Source of the DNA: Meconema thalassinum
Taxonomy: Eukaryota > Arthropoda > Insecta > Orthoptera > Tettigoniidae
Length of the DNA: 64,000 nucleotides
Direction: 5' to 3'
NCBI GenBank assembly: GCA_946902985.2
Contig: OX336398.1
Span: forward strand, 228,991,556 to 229,055,555
Positions 32,956-44,950 of this stretch are shown here, one piece after another. Positions within the stretch are counted from its first letter, which is position 1. The number at the start of each line of letters is the position of its first letter. The notes below the pieces were generated by a model. That model had not been told where the DNA came from. It did no database searches and saw only the letters and a list, made by a program, of their open reading frames with translations. The translations under genes and the position numbers were made by a program.

Positions 32956-33085
32956 TCATTGGAAATCAATCATCATTGTTGAGAGTCAGAAAGTACCATC
33001 ATGCTGAATAAGAGGATTGTAGAGCTATCGTGTACATGCGTTATATATAGAATGCCTGAGAGTGTATATTTTTTCTCAATCCTGA

Positions 33086-33111
33086 TAAAAAAAGGAGATG
33101 TACGGGAGAGA
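33086..33111 (+). other. Polypurine tract candidate
   Basis: aaaaaaaggag, a short interruption (atgtac), then gggagaga lie directly before the 3' LTR start (tgtaccc), the position where plus-strand priming is expected. Confidence 0.6.
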
Positions 33112-36100
33112 TGTACCCGATACCTAGTTGAGGCTATCGGCTACGCCAGCAGACATTAAGCCGTAGTTGAGATTATGGGAAGAGTTATGAAAAGATAGCG
33201 CTCAAATCGAGTCAAGAGGAATGTCAAATTGACGTAGGAGGTCTAGGATTAAGAAGGCACTGACAAGTGTAAGCAGATGGAATTATGGATGGAAATATGA
33301 AGCTTTATTAAGATCTATATGGAACATGGTATTTAAACATCTCAGAAGAGAAGATATAACACGCATTATATATGGTAATAATTTTAAGGAAGCCAGATAA
33401 CCCTTAAGTTATTTTATAACTTAATAGCCGAGATGATCGGGGTTCGAGCTTATATTTGTGACGCAAGACCACAGAGGTGGGGAGAACGTCACGTGACTGC
33501 GCCAGGGAGGTACAGGTCATTGCAGTCCAGAGACAGTCAGTTGAGCTCAGTGAGCCACGCAGTTGAGCTCTGTAAGCAGAGGAGTCAAGTACAGTTAGCA
33601 CGGCAGTCGAATTCAGACAGCGAGCTGAGTGGGACATGCGCCGAGCGTATGGTTAAGGTCGCGCAGCGAACAGCTTTTGTCACGGAAAGTGAAAGCGACA
33701 GTTTTGACTTCACCAAGCAGCGAACGAAAAGTAGGTCATTGAGCCGGGCGGACACCCGCAGTAGGCAGCGTGAAGACCGGTTACAGAACCAGCTGTACGG
33801 CCCAAGCAAGCATAGAAGGCCGGGGTTTAGAACAGCACAGTAAAACGAGTTGGAGAACTTATTTCAAGCTGCATTTTGGTTACACAGAACAGCATAGTAG
33901 AGCGACATGGCGAGGCCAGCTTTAGGCGGAGATTATTCTATAGCATTGCAGTAGGGGCGAGCGGGTTATTTCCAATTGTATACGCAAGCATTATGACAGA
34001 AGCTGAACTTCATTACAACATTGAGTTGGAACGTTTATTCAGCATTTGTATTGTACAAGCAGATAGTTACGAGATACTGCAACTGTGAACTTCGAAAGAA
34101 CATAGTTTTTTCAATGACATTACGACTATGCATTTCATAATGCATTCCAAGTAACATTAACGATTTCAGGCAAACGGAATGTTGTAAGCATATGCACTCC
34201 TGAACATTATCACGTGCATTAATGCAATTCTTTCTTATGAAGTTTTATAAATTACCGAGTATGAACACAGCTACATGGTGTTTCATAAACTTAGACACTC
34301 TCATATAAAATTTTATTTTATGAAAGTGAGACTTAGCAGTTATTGGAGATTGAACTTTCAACACTCAAACCGAACATTGTATGGAACAGTGGCGTAACGT
34401 AGAAGAGGAATAGGGGGTCCGCTGTTTCTATGAACTTTTTCGTGAAGATTTGGACAATATCCGCTATGTATAACCAGAAGTTCATCATGTCGGAGTAAAC
34501 GCAGACAGAGACGCGATGGCACCACAGAGCGATGGATTCGATTCCTGACGAAGGGAACGTCCTCCAGCTGATTCACTTGGGATTTGAAGGCGATCGTCAT
34601 TGCGTGGGTGGAATGATATTCACGCCGATCTTTCGAGAAATTCATTACATAAGGAAAATCGACGATCTTTGAAATTTAATAACAGCTGATTATTAAAAGG
34701 TACTGTAAGAGTTATAACTTCCTGATACGATTATTTTCATGAATACTGGGCACACATGTATATTTTTCTAATAGGAGTGATACGATTATTTAGACATGGT
34801 TTGACTTTATATGCTTCGAATTTTGCTAGAATATGGCGTGACCATATGATATGGCAGGCATCATTATATGAAATTCTCACCATTGGTTGGCTTTATTAAG
34901 CAGATGTTTGGTCTTTTAGACATTTTTCCAGCAAGGATAGTTTTCATGAATAGTTTTTTTGTGTGACGAGTATTTCGAACTCTTGATCTGCAATTGATTA
35001 TCTAAAATTACTTCGTCAGTTCATTGCATACTAGCGAGTGTGTATTATTCATCAGTAGGGATTTTTTCCATTGGATTGTTTGGAGATATTAAGATGTTAT
35101 TCACTTTAGTGAATGAATATCGCTTTTATATGACAACTAGAGACTTGTTGATTCCGATCTGGTACATTAACTCATTTAGTCTTCGAGATGGGGTCTTTCG
35201 TATTTATACGATTGTATGGTGGTTACTCATCTTACCCATCGTTCAGGGCACTATCATGTTAGTCGACGGGGCGAGGTCTTTCGTATTTATACGATTGTGC
35301 GGTGGTTACTCATCTTACTTGCCATTGAGGGACTCATTTTTATCATCCGAGTGTACATGAGGTTGTAAGAGGATCAAACAAGGAACTACTAGTCACATAT
35401 CAGTCGAAATTTTGTTAAATAAAGTACAGATAAATGTCAGCAGGGTTACATTTGTAATTCTTGTTTGCCAATCCAATATTTTGTTGCTATACTCTTTGAG
35501 AGTACTTTCAGTTTAACAGCTGATACAGCTGATGCTTTTGATGATTTTTATAATTGTGTTTGATACCTTTGAGAAGGATTTAAAGTAATTGAATCTTGTA
35601 AGATGAATCATTAATGGTCATATTTATTTTAAGGCAGATCAGTGTTGCAGATTTTGATATGAGAAATTATAGCACATTGGTGTTTTTCTGTGATGTGAAT
35701 TATGAGAATTGTAATAGAATTTATGCTATTTGAAAGCAGATCTTGAATTACTAAGGTAATATTTTTTCTAATTGTTTAAGAAGTTGTCTAGATGTGATCA
35801 GATTAATTACAGTTATTGGAGATTGTGTGCGTTGATAATTTGAAGCCAGTTATATATTTTTTGTAGATCATGCAACATGGTTAAGTGAAGTTTGTGATAG
35901 GCATTTTGTGGAAGTTGCCAAGTGATAGTTGCAATGTTGCTAATGTATTTTGAAGCAGACATGAGGTTGTCGAACCCAGTCTAGCGTAATTGTTGAGATT
36001 CATGCTGTATGTGCTGAATATTTATGGAGTTTTGTGGAATAATTGTGGTATTCAAATGTGATATTTGAAGAAGTGAGGATATATAATGTAGTTGTGGATA

Positions 36101-37650
36101 GTCAGATCCAACGTGATGTCGTGAAGGCAATAATATTTTTTGGCATGATAATTAAATACGAGATATAACTTGGAAGTGATAAAACTGTAAGACAACGTTC
36201 TATAACCCAGATTAAACAATTTGTTAGGAAATTAAACAAATAAATAAAGTTGATAATACAAGATTTTCTGATAATAATAATTAATGAAATAATAATCTGA
36301 AATTTAAGCATATTAATGATCTGACCTAATGAAATAAAAATCAGAATGACTAGATGAAATAATAAAAATCTAAATAACCAGAAGAATAAAATTTAAATAA
36401 ATTGATAAATTAAATTTTGGAATAAATCAATGAATTAAATAAATGGATGAATTAAAGATTGGATAAATAAACTGATTTAAATAAATTAATAGATGATTGG
36501 ATAGATGAAGAATAACTGAATTAGAAGGTGATAATTAACTAAAGAAGCTGATGATTAATGAATTTATATGGAATTAAAATAAATTTAATTGAGATATAAT
36601 TTGAGAAATTGCAACTTGAGTTGAGGAATTAAACAATTTGTATTGATGATTTAAGATGATTTAATCTGAAGGAGATGATAAAATAAGATTGTGTGAATAA
36701 TTAGAGAATATAATGAAGTAATGATAATAATTTTCATTTAAATGATTTAATGGTGATGAGTTAATGATTCTGACAGGAATATGTTGAATTTTGGGATGAG
36801 AATTAATGTGAGAAATATTTAACTTTGATGATTATGATGATGATGATGACCGATGAGCAGTGGATTTTCTGTAATTCACGAACAAGCAATTATTCATGAC
36901 AATGTAAATAGTGTAAATCAATTATTCGATGTTTAGGAGCATTTTACTAACATGTTCAACATTTGAATTATGCCATGCAAAACATAAATTACGTGATATT
37001 TAATATATGTGATTATAATATGTGTATGTTTAGACAGATTAATTTTTTTTTTTTCAAATCCACATTTATGATGTTAAATTAAAGAGAAATTAGGTCTCAG
37101 GTATCACGAATGTCAGTGACGAAAGACATAGTGCTACAGTGATCCTGAGAACCCAAGAGAACTTTAGAGATTTTTCCTGTTTTATGTGGATGAAATACTT
37201 TTGAATAGAAAAGAGATGGTTCGATTTTTGGACAATGACAATTTAACGTTGGCATTCGACCATGCTCTCAGGTAGGATGAATATTTAAAATGTCTGTCTG
37301 ACTATCAATGTAAAATAAATTTGTTTTTATCTTAGTTGTGATCTGATGATGATGTGATTTTCCTTTTTCTTTCCTTGTCTTGATTAAGGCTTAACCGGAA
37401 AGGATGTGGTTTGCTAGGAATTCAGTTGATGGCGCCCATTTATATTTGCATTTTTTTATTAAACTTAAGCCCGTAACGACCCTAGAGATACTTTGTCTCG
37501 TGTTACCCACTGCTTTTTCGTTAACTCAGCTGAATTTCCGACACATTCCTTATTTGACTAGAGGTTCATTTAACTCCGCTCTGTCCTGGAACTCCAGGAA
37601 TGCGATGTAATAGCAGATGGGTCATCGCATCCCCAGGACGAACGGGTACA
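33112..37650 (+). repeat. 3' LTR (4,539 bp)
   Basis: Same length as the 5' LTR. It keeps both perfect ends, TGTACCC and GGGTACA. Carries the same 136-residue frame at 33433-33843. The outer flank is atac, then the remainder of the interrupted Helentron-like element. Confidence 0.92.
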
Positions 37651-37738
37651 ATACACACCTCTCTCTCACACACACACAGACACACGGACAAAAGGTGATC
37701 TCATAAGCCTATTTTTTCAAAATTGAAAATAGGCTAAA
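37651..37738 (-). mobile_element. Helentron-like element, hairpin end (continuation from 25564)
   Basis: A CA-rich stretch, then gtgatctcataagcctattt and gaaaataggctaaaaa: the terminal hairpin matching 44965-45010. With 24133-25564 it restores an element of about 1.5 kb. Confidence 0.8.
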
Positions 37739-37740
37739 AA

Positions 37741-38112
37741 GATCGTATGGCCTCGGGTGCCGGGTGCAAGCTTTGTTAATTGACATCCAGAGGGCAGCTT
37801 GCTTGTCGAATTTAATGCTCCTTGCAGCGCTATTAATGTCAAGGAGGTTAGATATCTAAGCTCCTTGACGCTATACCGCTTTCTAGTAGAGAAATGAGGA
37901 ACTTTGTGTTGGCGGAAAATCCCAAGATTAATATTGTCATTATGAACACGGCCTACTGAATTCAAATGGGTTCTTTAACATGCCAACAACGTATGACATG
38001 AGTATCGTGATTTTTGTCGCCTTTCAAAAATAACTTGTCATGGCCAGGAGCGAACCTGCATTCTTGGGGTTGGTAGTCCGGCACTATAACCACACACCCA
38101 CCGTGGCCTACA
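37741..38112 (-). mobile_element. SINE (GAGGCCATACGAT family), minus
   Basis: The tail gaggccatacgatc is at the left edge; the head, with a GGTTCGCTCCTGGCCA B-box region, is at 38040-38110. Its head-proximal two thirds are repeated in the adjacent tandem duplication. Confidence 0.85.
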
Positions 38113-38560
38113 TATGATTAAGATATATATTTACACTGCTCGAAACAATTAGAGTGACAGGAATTTTATCGCGTGTACCACGTACATAGTCCGTGATTTC
38201 GATATCTACTGTTGACGCTATACCGCTTTCTAATAGAGAAATGAGGAACTTTGTGTTGGCGGAAAATCCCAAGATTAATTTTGTCATTATGAACACGGCC
38301 TACTGAATTCCAATGGGTTCTTTAACATGCCAACAACGTATGACTTGAGTATCGTGAATTTTGTCGCCTTTCAAAAATAACTTGTCATGGCCAGGAGCGA
38401 ACCTGCATTCTTGGGGTTGGTAGTCCGGCACTATAACCACACACCCACCGTGGCCTACATATGATTAAGATATATATTTACACTGCTCGAAACAATTAGA
38501 GTGACAGGAATTTTATCGCGTGTACCACGTACATAGTCCGTGATTTCGATATCTACTGTT
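37867..38560 (+). repeat. 347-bp tandem duplication (two units)
   Basis: Units 37867-38213 and 38214-38560 differ at only a handful of bases. Each contains part of the SINE plus the first ~80 bp of the Tc1 element, including its TIR (cactgctcgaaacaatt at 38134 and 38481). The duplication therefore occurred after the Tc1 insertion. Confidence 0.93.
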
Positions 38561-40014
38561 GACCGTATTCTTCCGACATGTTTAAGGAATGTGAGGACAC
38601 CTCCACATGTCATTGGAAAGCCATGGCTTTGTGGCAGTAGACACATGTATCGTGCTATGCCGCAGAGTGAAATGGACGAGCAATGTCGCACTCTGTCCTC
38701 GAGTGCGTGTAAGTGAAGAATACGTTACTATCCACTTGGTGTACGTTGCATTAGTTGAAATGAGGCATCTGAATGAAACAGAATGTGTTCGGGCAGTGCA
38801 ATACTGGAGTAAGGTTGGACTATTCGCGGAGTGTCTACAGAGCTTAATGTGGCTTCATCTGTTGTTGGGACGGTTTAGAAACGATTTTGTGAAACTGCTT
38901 CATACACACGAAAGCCAGGGCAAGGGAGAAAACGAAAAACATCGGCCACAGACGACCGATATGTGGTGAATAGTTCTCTCCGCTGGCGTTCAGCCACCGC
39001 CCGGGACTTGCAAAATGATCTAAGAGCAGCAACTGGTAGCAGTGTCAGTGACCAAACAATGCGCAATAGACTCCGAGGCAGGTTTAAGACCAAAATGACC
39101 TTATCAGGTCCCTCAATTAACTGCTCGCCACAAGATAGAGCGACTTCGATTTGCTGAGGACCATATGGACTGGCAGCTGCGTCACTGGCACAATGCATTG
39201 TTTACGGACGAGTCCCGCTTTCGTCTAACACGGTGGGACGGGCGTATACCTGCCTATCGTCGTCGTGGTGAACGTTATTATGGAGCAGCAGTCCGAGAAA
39301 GGGATAGCTTTGGCAGCGGCTCTGTCATGGTTAGGGGTGGCATCACAATTGACGGCCCATCGGACCTTCAGATAACCAGAGTCTGACTTAATGCTTAGAG
39401 GTACATCGACGAGATTGTACTATGTCATGTTATGCCCATTGCAGTTGTAATGGGTCTCCAGGTTTTCCTGCAACTCGACAATGCGAGAACAAATTCAGCA
39501 GCAGCCACCATGGAAACTCTACAGGAATTCGCGATTCAAACATTCGACTGGCCTGCGTTGAGCTCTGACCTCAATCCCATTGAGCATTTATGGGATATGC
39601 TGGACAGATAACTTCGGGCCCGTCCGGTAGAGCCTCAGACTCTGGAACAACTTGCAGAGGCCCTTATGGAGGAATGGAATAAAATTCCACAAGGACCTGT
39701 TCGCAGACTTGTCAGGAACATGTCACGAACATGTGAGGAAGTTATACGGAAACATGGAGGGTCTAGCAGATTTTGAACTGTTTGTTTTTGTGCACTCTGT
39801 GCATTCATGGAAGGTCTCTCTACTTTGGTTGACGACATAGTGTTCCGTTTCTGGTCATAGCACCAATATGAGTGCAACGACATGCACAGGATATGAACAA
39901 TTCCGTTAAATAAAGGTTTCATTTCCCAGACAACATGGATGTTTCACTCCATCCATTCCTGGCAAAATAATGCAGGTGTTTCAAATGTTGTCCCTCTAAT
40001 TTTTTTGAGCAGTG
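38481..40014 (+). mobile_element. Tc1-like transposon (DD34E), 1,534 bp
   Basis: TIRs cactgctcgaaacaattaga and its inverse (ctaatttttttgagcagtg) with TA on both sides (38479-38480, 40015-40016). Length is close to a typical Tc1 element. The transposase is broken. Part of the left end is duplicated upstream. Confidence 0.92.
38740..39777 (+). pseudogene. Tc1-like transposase, frameshifted
   Basis: Starts near MRHLNETECVRAVQYWSKVG (HTH region). Fragments in three frames follow: SSLRWRSATARDLQNDLRAA (second HTH), MDWQLRHWHNALFTDESRFR with catalytic Asp codon 39207, FLQLDNARTNSAAATME with the second Asp at 39477, and DLNPIEHLWDML with Glu at 39582. Exactly 34 residues separate the last two, so DD34E. 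Stops occur after ITRV and after WDMLDR. The enzyme would cut and paste at TA sites; this copy cannot. Confidence 0.9.
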
Positions 40015-42017
40015 TATGTATATATTGTTACTGGAAAAGTAGAAAAGTAAGGGAAGACATGTTTCCCTCGAAAAGCGAGCATCATCAGATCCAAATTTGT
40101 AAGACAAATAGCTGAACAAAACACTATCAAACGTATAGTGACACCCACAGAGAGTATCTAAACCCCAATACCAAAACTAAATACAGATAAAACAAGTAGT
40201 TCCGTGAAGAAATATACAGCCTATTTTCATATACTCTACTTATGTTAATTGCTTCTATCTACATACAAAATATCATTTTGATTGTTGTAAATGATTCTTA
40301 GATATCGAGAAACGACTAAATATTTCAGATGGTCGCCATGTTGGATTTTATATAAGTAGGTCCTAGATTAATGTACTGTTACATGAAGATTATTCTGTAC
40401 GTGTAGCATTCAAACTTCAATCGCATGATTAGAACACAAGGAGTAACAAGGAGATTTTAAAATTTCGCACAGCTGCCATCTAGTGGTGATGGAAACAATT
40501 GAAATAAATTAGATGCCATTGGATTAACTTTCGTATAAGGATTTACTATACCAAGTTTCACTGCACACGGATAGTTAAATTGCGAGAAACATCCATGTGA
40601 ATATTTATACTTCGCGTCGCGGCCATGTTGGATTTGTGATCACCAGGTTATTTAAAGTCCTATATGTGAACTTAAGTTCATAGCCCCTATGAACATTAAA
40701 AAAAACAGTTTGATTGCTGTAACAGATTCGTAGATATTCAGAGCCGTCTAAATGTGTCAGATGTTCACCATGTTTGATTGTTAAATGTATAGGCCATAGA
40801 GTCATGTACCATTAAAGGAAAATTATTGCGTAGGTACGTCATTCAAACTTTCACATCGATAGCACGATTACGACACAAGAAATAAAAACTTAATTTTAAA
40901 ATTCGCAAAGCCGCCATCTTAAGGTTAAGTAAACAATTGAACTAAATTAGATACCAGTGTATTACAATGTGTATAAACATTTCCTGTACCAGATTTCATT
41001 GCAGTTGGAACATTAAATCGCGAGAAAGTTCTATTTAAAATTTTCAAATTCGCTTGGCCGCCATGTTCGTTTTGTAGTTAACCGGTTTTTGAAAGTCTTA
41101 TAGATGAATTTCCAGTAGTGCCATTTATTTCCGTACACAATTTCGGGGTGATACCGCTAATAGTTTCAGACATATAGATTGCCGGTGAAATATTTCGCAC
41201 ATCCGCCATCATGTGGTTATGTAAACAATATAGGCCAGGCATATTAAGTTTTAACCTCAAAAAAAAATGTAAAGCTGAAATTTGGCATAGATGTTCCCTA
41301 TTACCCTAGTAACAAATCCTGAAAAGTCCCCATTTCTGCGGCGTCCGCGTCATAGTTTTTAGAGAGTTCAAAAGGGCTTAAATGGGGCCTAAGTGGCAAA
41401 AACAGCATTTTTGCTTCCTGCGTTCAAAATATTGATCCAAAATCAGTTCTAATGAGCTTTGATAGTAAAAAGAGAAGAACTGCGTTATATATTGGTCGTA
41501 ATTTTTGTCATACATTTAAACAGGTGAATAATCAAACATTTTTAGCTCAACTTTTCTCACGAAAATGTGTCATTAGCCGGGACTTATCATGTAAACAGCT
41601 GCTGATAGCGACTGAAGACCCGAAGTAAAAGTTGTAAAGCACACTTGTAGCTTTAAAACGGTACAGTGCCCATGTTCATCCGACAAACAGCAGCAGAGAT
41701 ACGGTTACACATATAAAAGTGGAAGTGTGGCAGTCGCTTTCCGAACGAACGCCCATTTTCGCTGGTGGGCTCCATCTATTCACCTTCGTTGACTCCATGT
41801 TGTATCTTTGCTCATGAACTTTTAGGATGGTATTCCTTTGAATCCAGGTAAACTAGCAGAAACAGTTTGCATAGAACAAAACAAGTTTAATGCAGTTAGC
41901 TGTTAAACGTACATCATAATATGCATAATGCAAATAATATCAAAACAAAGCTTAAAAAGCTTTCTTTAGACAAAGAACACTTGCAAAACAAAGCTTACAT
42001 CGGACTCAGTCGTCCTC

Positions 42018-43934
42018 CTCATCGCCTGAGCCATCAAATGTGACGTTGCCACCTGCTTTTCCATTGCAGTGCCCACACATTTGGGCAATGTATCGTTTTA
42101 AAGCTACATGTGTACCGGTACTTTACAACTTTTACTTCGGGTCTTTAGTCGCTATCAGCAGAACTCACACCGGCTGTCAAAAGAGCTCTTACAGTTGCAG
42201 GACACCAAATTGAGGAGATGATCTGGAGCAGCTGGAAGATGAGTTGTCACTGGTACTAAAGCTGAGTTTTGGATTTTCCATCCCCATTGGGTCGGGTCCA
42301 AAGAAAATCCTAACCATTCCTGAACTTGCAAATATACCAACAGTGAATGTTGTTTGCATGCCGCCGAAGTCGGCGGAAGTGAAGCCAGCTGAAATGACGC
42401 TGTGACCGGTTGTTTGGCAATTTTTTGGCTGTATTTCACTACCCGAAGTTCGTCAAGGCTTTTGCACTCCAATTTGGCACTATCGTAGAGACAAATGGCG
42501 AACTTCTCTCCAGCTGATATTATGGCCTATTCATCTGGAGCCGTAGAGACGAATACCTTCATTTCCTCGCGTGAAGATGCGGAATCGTTCAATATTTTTC
42601 AGGCTTGCTGTTTGATGTACTGTACCCACAGCTTTCCTGTGCGAGATTTCTGGCTCATTGAAGAAAATGTGTCATGAAGCGACTCTTTGAGACGTTGATG
42701 ATAATGATGATAATTGTTGTTTTAAGGGGCCTAACATCGAGGTTATCGGCCCCTATTGAGACGTTGAAAGCAAGGATATGATAGCAAGTCGTTGGCGGCG
42801 GCTTCTTGGAATGCGGTAAAAATCGCCTGTATTTCGTCCTTGTCATCCTTCAGCCCGTCGTTCATGTTGAGTAACATTGTCCCGACAGCCTGTTTTATCA
42901 GAAAATGCGCTCTGAGGGCCCAGAACATGCACAGTTTCGCGTTACTGATACACTTGAAATTGAAGGCATAACATAATCATTTTTAAGAGCGAGCTAATTG
43001 CAAGCCTAACTAGAATATGCGTATCCAGACATTATGTGAGTCACTGACGATTTAGCGTCTATTTCCGCCCAGAGCTCCTACAAACCGCTTCCATTCATCA
43101 CGTAGCCGATTGCCCCAAGAAACGACATTAGAATGTGAAATCCGCCTAGACGAACAACCACGTTTTTGAGTTCCTCTGAAGTGTCCGATGCGACTATCTC
43201 CGAAGCTTTCGCGTATAGGGGCTGGTCAAAGGTTTCGAAATAAGTGCTGTGTTTCAGTTCCACGCACTCTCTTGCGGCAAACTTCAACGCGGAATATATA
43301 GGCTAGTTGATGGATTGCTCGGTTCCAAGTTAATGAACGGCAGGGTATCAACTGACGTCGTCTGGGGAGCTGGTTGAGCATGAGCAGACAGTGACTTCTT
43401 CATAAAACCGTTCCACGAGGCGGGTAAATTAATACCTGACCACCGTCCAGATAACCACAAGGAGTCCATCATCGACGCAATAGCCACAGAGTTTGGGGCT
43501 TCCACAGTTAACTCCTTAATCTTGACGTCCTTTGAACCAGGAGGAGAGGGCTTCCGATACCACGAAATGTTGAACTTTCCCATCGCCGCAATCACACCAG
43601 CATTAGGAACTTCTCGTGTACGTGGGAGTGGAGATATTTCACTGTCAAGCGCTGGACATGTGCACTTGATGCCTCCCATGCAGTGAAATGTGTTTCGCCC
43701 GTCCAATGTTCTTATGTTAAAGTCAGCGTTGTCAAAGCAAAACTACGTGAACGCTCCAGCATTCGGGATTGGACGTTCTTCACGAAGCGCTGAAACTTTG
43801 TACCTGTGGACTTCCGCCAAATTTACTGAAAATCCAAGACTGTTTAGAAGCTGAATTAATTGTTTGGAGTATTGTTGGCCTGCTCCGACAGTCCGAGCGC
43901 TGTCACCTAGAAACGCGATCGGGTGCCTTTTCAA
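42018..43934 (-). pseudogene. Decayed ORF of the TIR transposon, Cys-rich C-terminus
   Basis: Pieces in N- to C-terminal order: 43934-43743 (QLIQLLNSLGFSVNLAEVHR), 43706-43284 (CMGGIKCTCPALDSE; GKFNISWYRKPSPPGSKDVK), 43287-43078 (VVVRLGGFHILMSFLGAIG), 42928-42743, 42472-42155 (SLLVYLQVQEWLGFSLDP, LLNLVSCNCKSSFDSRC) and 42098-42018 (CGHCNGKAGGNVTFDGSG then EEDD, stop). The order matches a protein type I know only as uncharacterised, common in invertebrate genomes, with a CNCK/CXXC zinc-type tail. Frameshifts and a 57-bp retro-insertion (42699-42755) break it. Whether it is the transposase is inference from its position between TIRs. Confidence 0.6.
42699..42755 (-). mobile_element. 57-bp retro-insertion: hairpin tail only
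   Basis: TSD ttgagacgttga at 42687-42698 and 42756-42767. The insert is only the GGGGCC...GGCCCC stem-loop and the aacaacaattatcatcattat-type tail of the 735-bp retroposon family. Confidence 0.9.
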
Positions 43935-44887
43935 CAGCGGTTATGCTTTGGGACCATCACTCGGTAACCGTTTCTTGCATAGACATGGGTAATGTGCCAA
44001 TGTAAAGCTAAAAGTATGCTTTATAACTTTCATTCTGGGTCTTTAGTCAATATCAGCAGTTGTTTAAAAAATTAATAACCTGCTAAAAGAAAATATCCAA
44101 ATTTTCGTGTAAAAATTGTACTAAAAATTTTAAATTAGTTGTTTTTTTCCATCATAAATAGCAATAATTAGGCCTGATAAGTCCGTTATCCCACTGGTTC
44201 ATTTTTATTAATTGCTAAAGTTCGCGAGAACTAAATTTGGATCAATATTTTAAACGCAGGAAGCAAAAATGCTGTTTTTGGCACTTAGGCCCTATTTAAG
44301 CCCTTTTGAATCCTCCAAAAACTATGACGCGGACACTGCAGAGATGGGGAATTTTCAGGATTTGTTTCTAGGGTACTAGGGAACAACTATGCCAAATTTC
44401 AGCTTTACATTTTTTTTAGGTTGGCCGTGTTTTTGGCATATAATGCCTGGGGTAATTGAACCTAGTTAGATATCGGTGCATTACAATGTGTATTAACATA
44501 TACTGTACCAAGTTTTATTGCGTTTGGTTGGTTAAATCGCGAGAAACGTCTATTTAAAAGTCGCAAATTCGCGTAGCCACCATGTTGGTTTTGTAGTTAC
44601 CAGTTTTTCGAAAGTCACATAGGTGAACTTCTAGTAGTTCCCTTTATCACCGTAAAAAATCCAGGGTGATATCGGGAAAAGTTTCGGAGATATTGAATGA
44701 AGGTGAAATATTTCGCACAGCCGCCATGTTGGATTGGTAAGACGTAACAAAATTTGAAGGGCACGGTCGGGGTCGCCCGGAATAGTGCTATCAACATACA
44801 GAGTTTCATTGAAATCGTTCCAGCCATTTGGACGTTATTAGGGGACACACACACTCCTCACACAAACACGCACACACACACGGACAA

Positions 44888-44950
44888 CAGGGGCCGATAA
44901 CCTAGATGTTAGGCCCCTTAAAACAACAATTATCATCATCATCATCATCA
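44888..44950 (+). mobile_element. 63-bp retro-insertion: hairpin tail only
   Basis: TSD acacacggacaa (44876-44887) and acacacgaacaa (44951-44962), one mismatch. The insert is the same 3' stem-loop plus (TCA)n tail, in the CA microsatellite of the Helentron-like element. The relative at 37670-37700 shows the uninterrupted sequence. Confidence 0.88.

Larger units (their letters stand above)
25565..37650 (+). mobile_element. Gag-only LTR retrotransposon with giant LTRs
   Basis: The element is 12,086 bp: two LTRs of 4,539 bp each and an interior of 3,008 bp. Ends are TGTACCC...GGGTACA (5' LTR end mutated to gagtaca), and the TSD is atac (25561-25564, 37651-37654). The interior has a coiled-coil Gag and capsid region and a purine-rich tract before the 3' LTR. 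There is no protease, RT, RNase H or integrase. It must have moved with proteins from another element. Similar gag-only designs are known in plants as TR-GAG; LTRs this long are exceptional. A 4-bp TSD fits Ty3/Gypsy, but without pol the family is not proven. Confidence 0.9.
41233..44452 (-). mobile_element. 3.2-kb DNA transposon with ~225-bp TIRs
   Basis: Arms 41231-41465 and 44225-44452 are inverted copies: ccaggcata outer ends, then aaatgtaaagctgaaattt, tccgcgtcatagttttt and gcatttttgcttcctgcg. The original target reads acaattgaa, so the TSD is probably a 2- or 3-base AAT/TA. The interior carries a broken minus-strand ORF. I cannot assign the superfamily. Confidence 0.75.
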
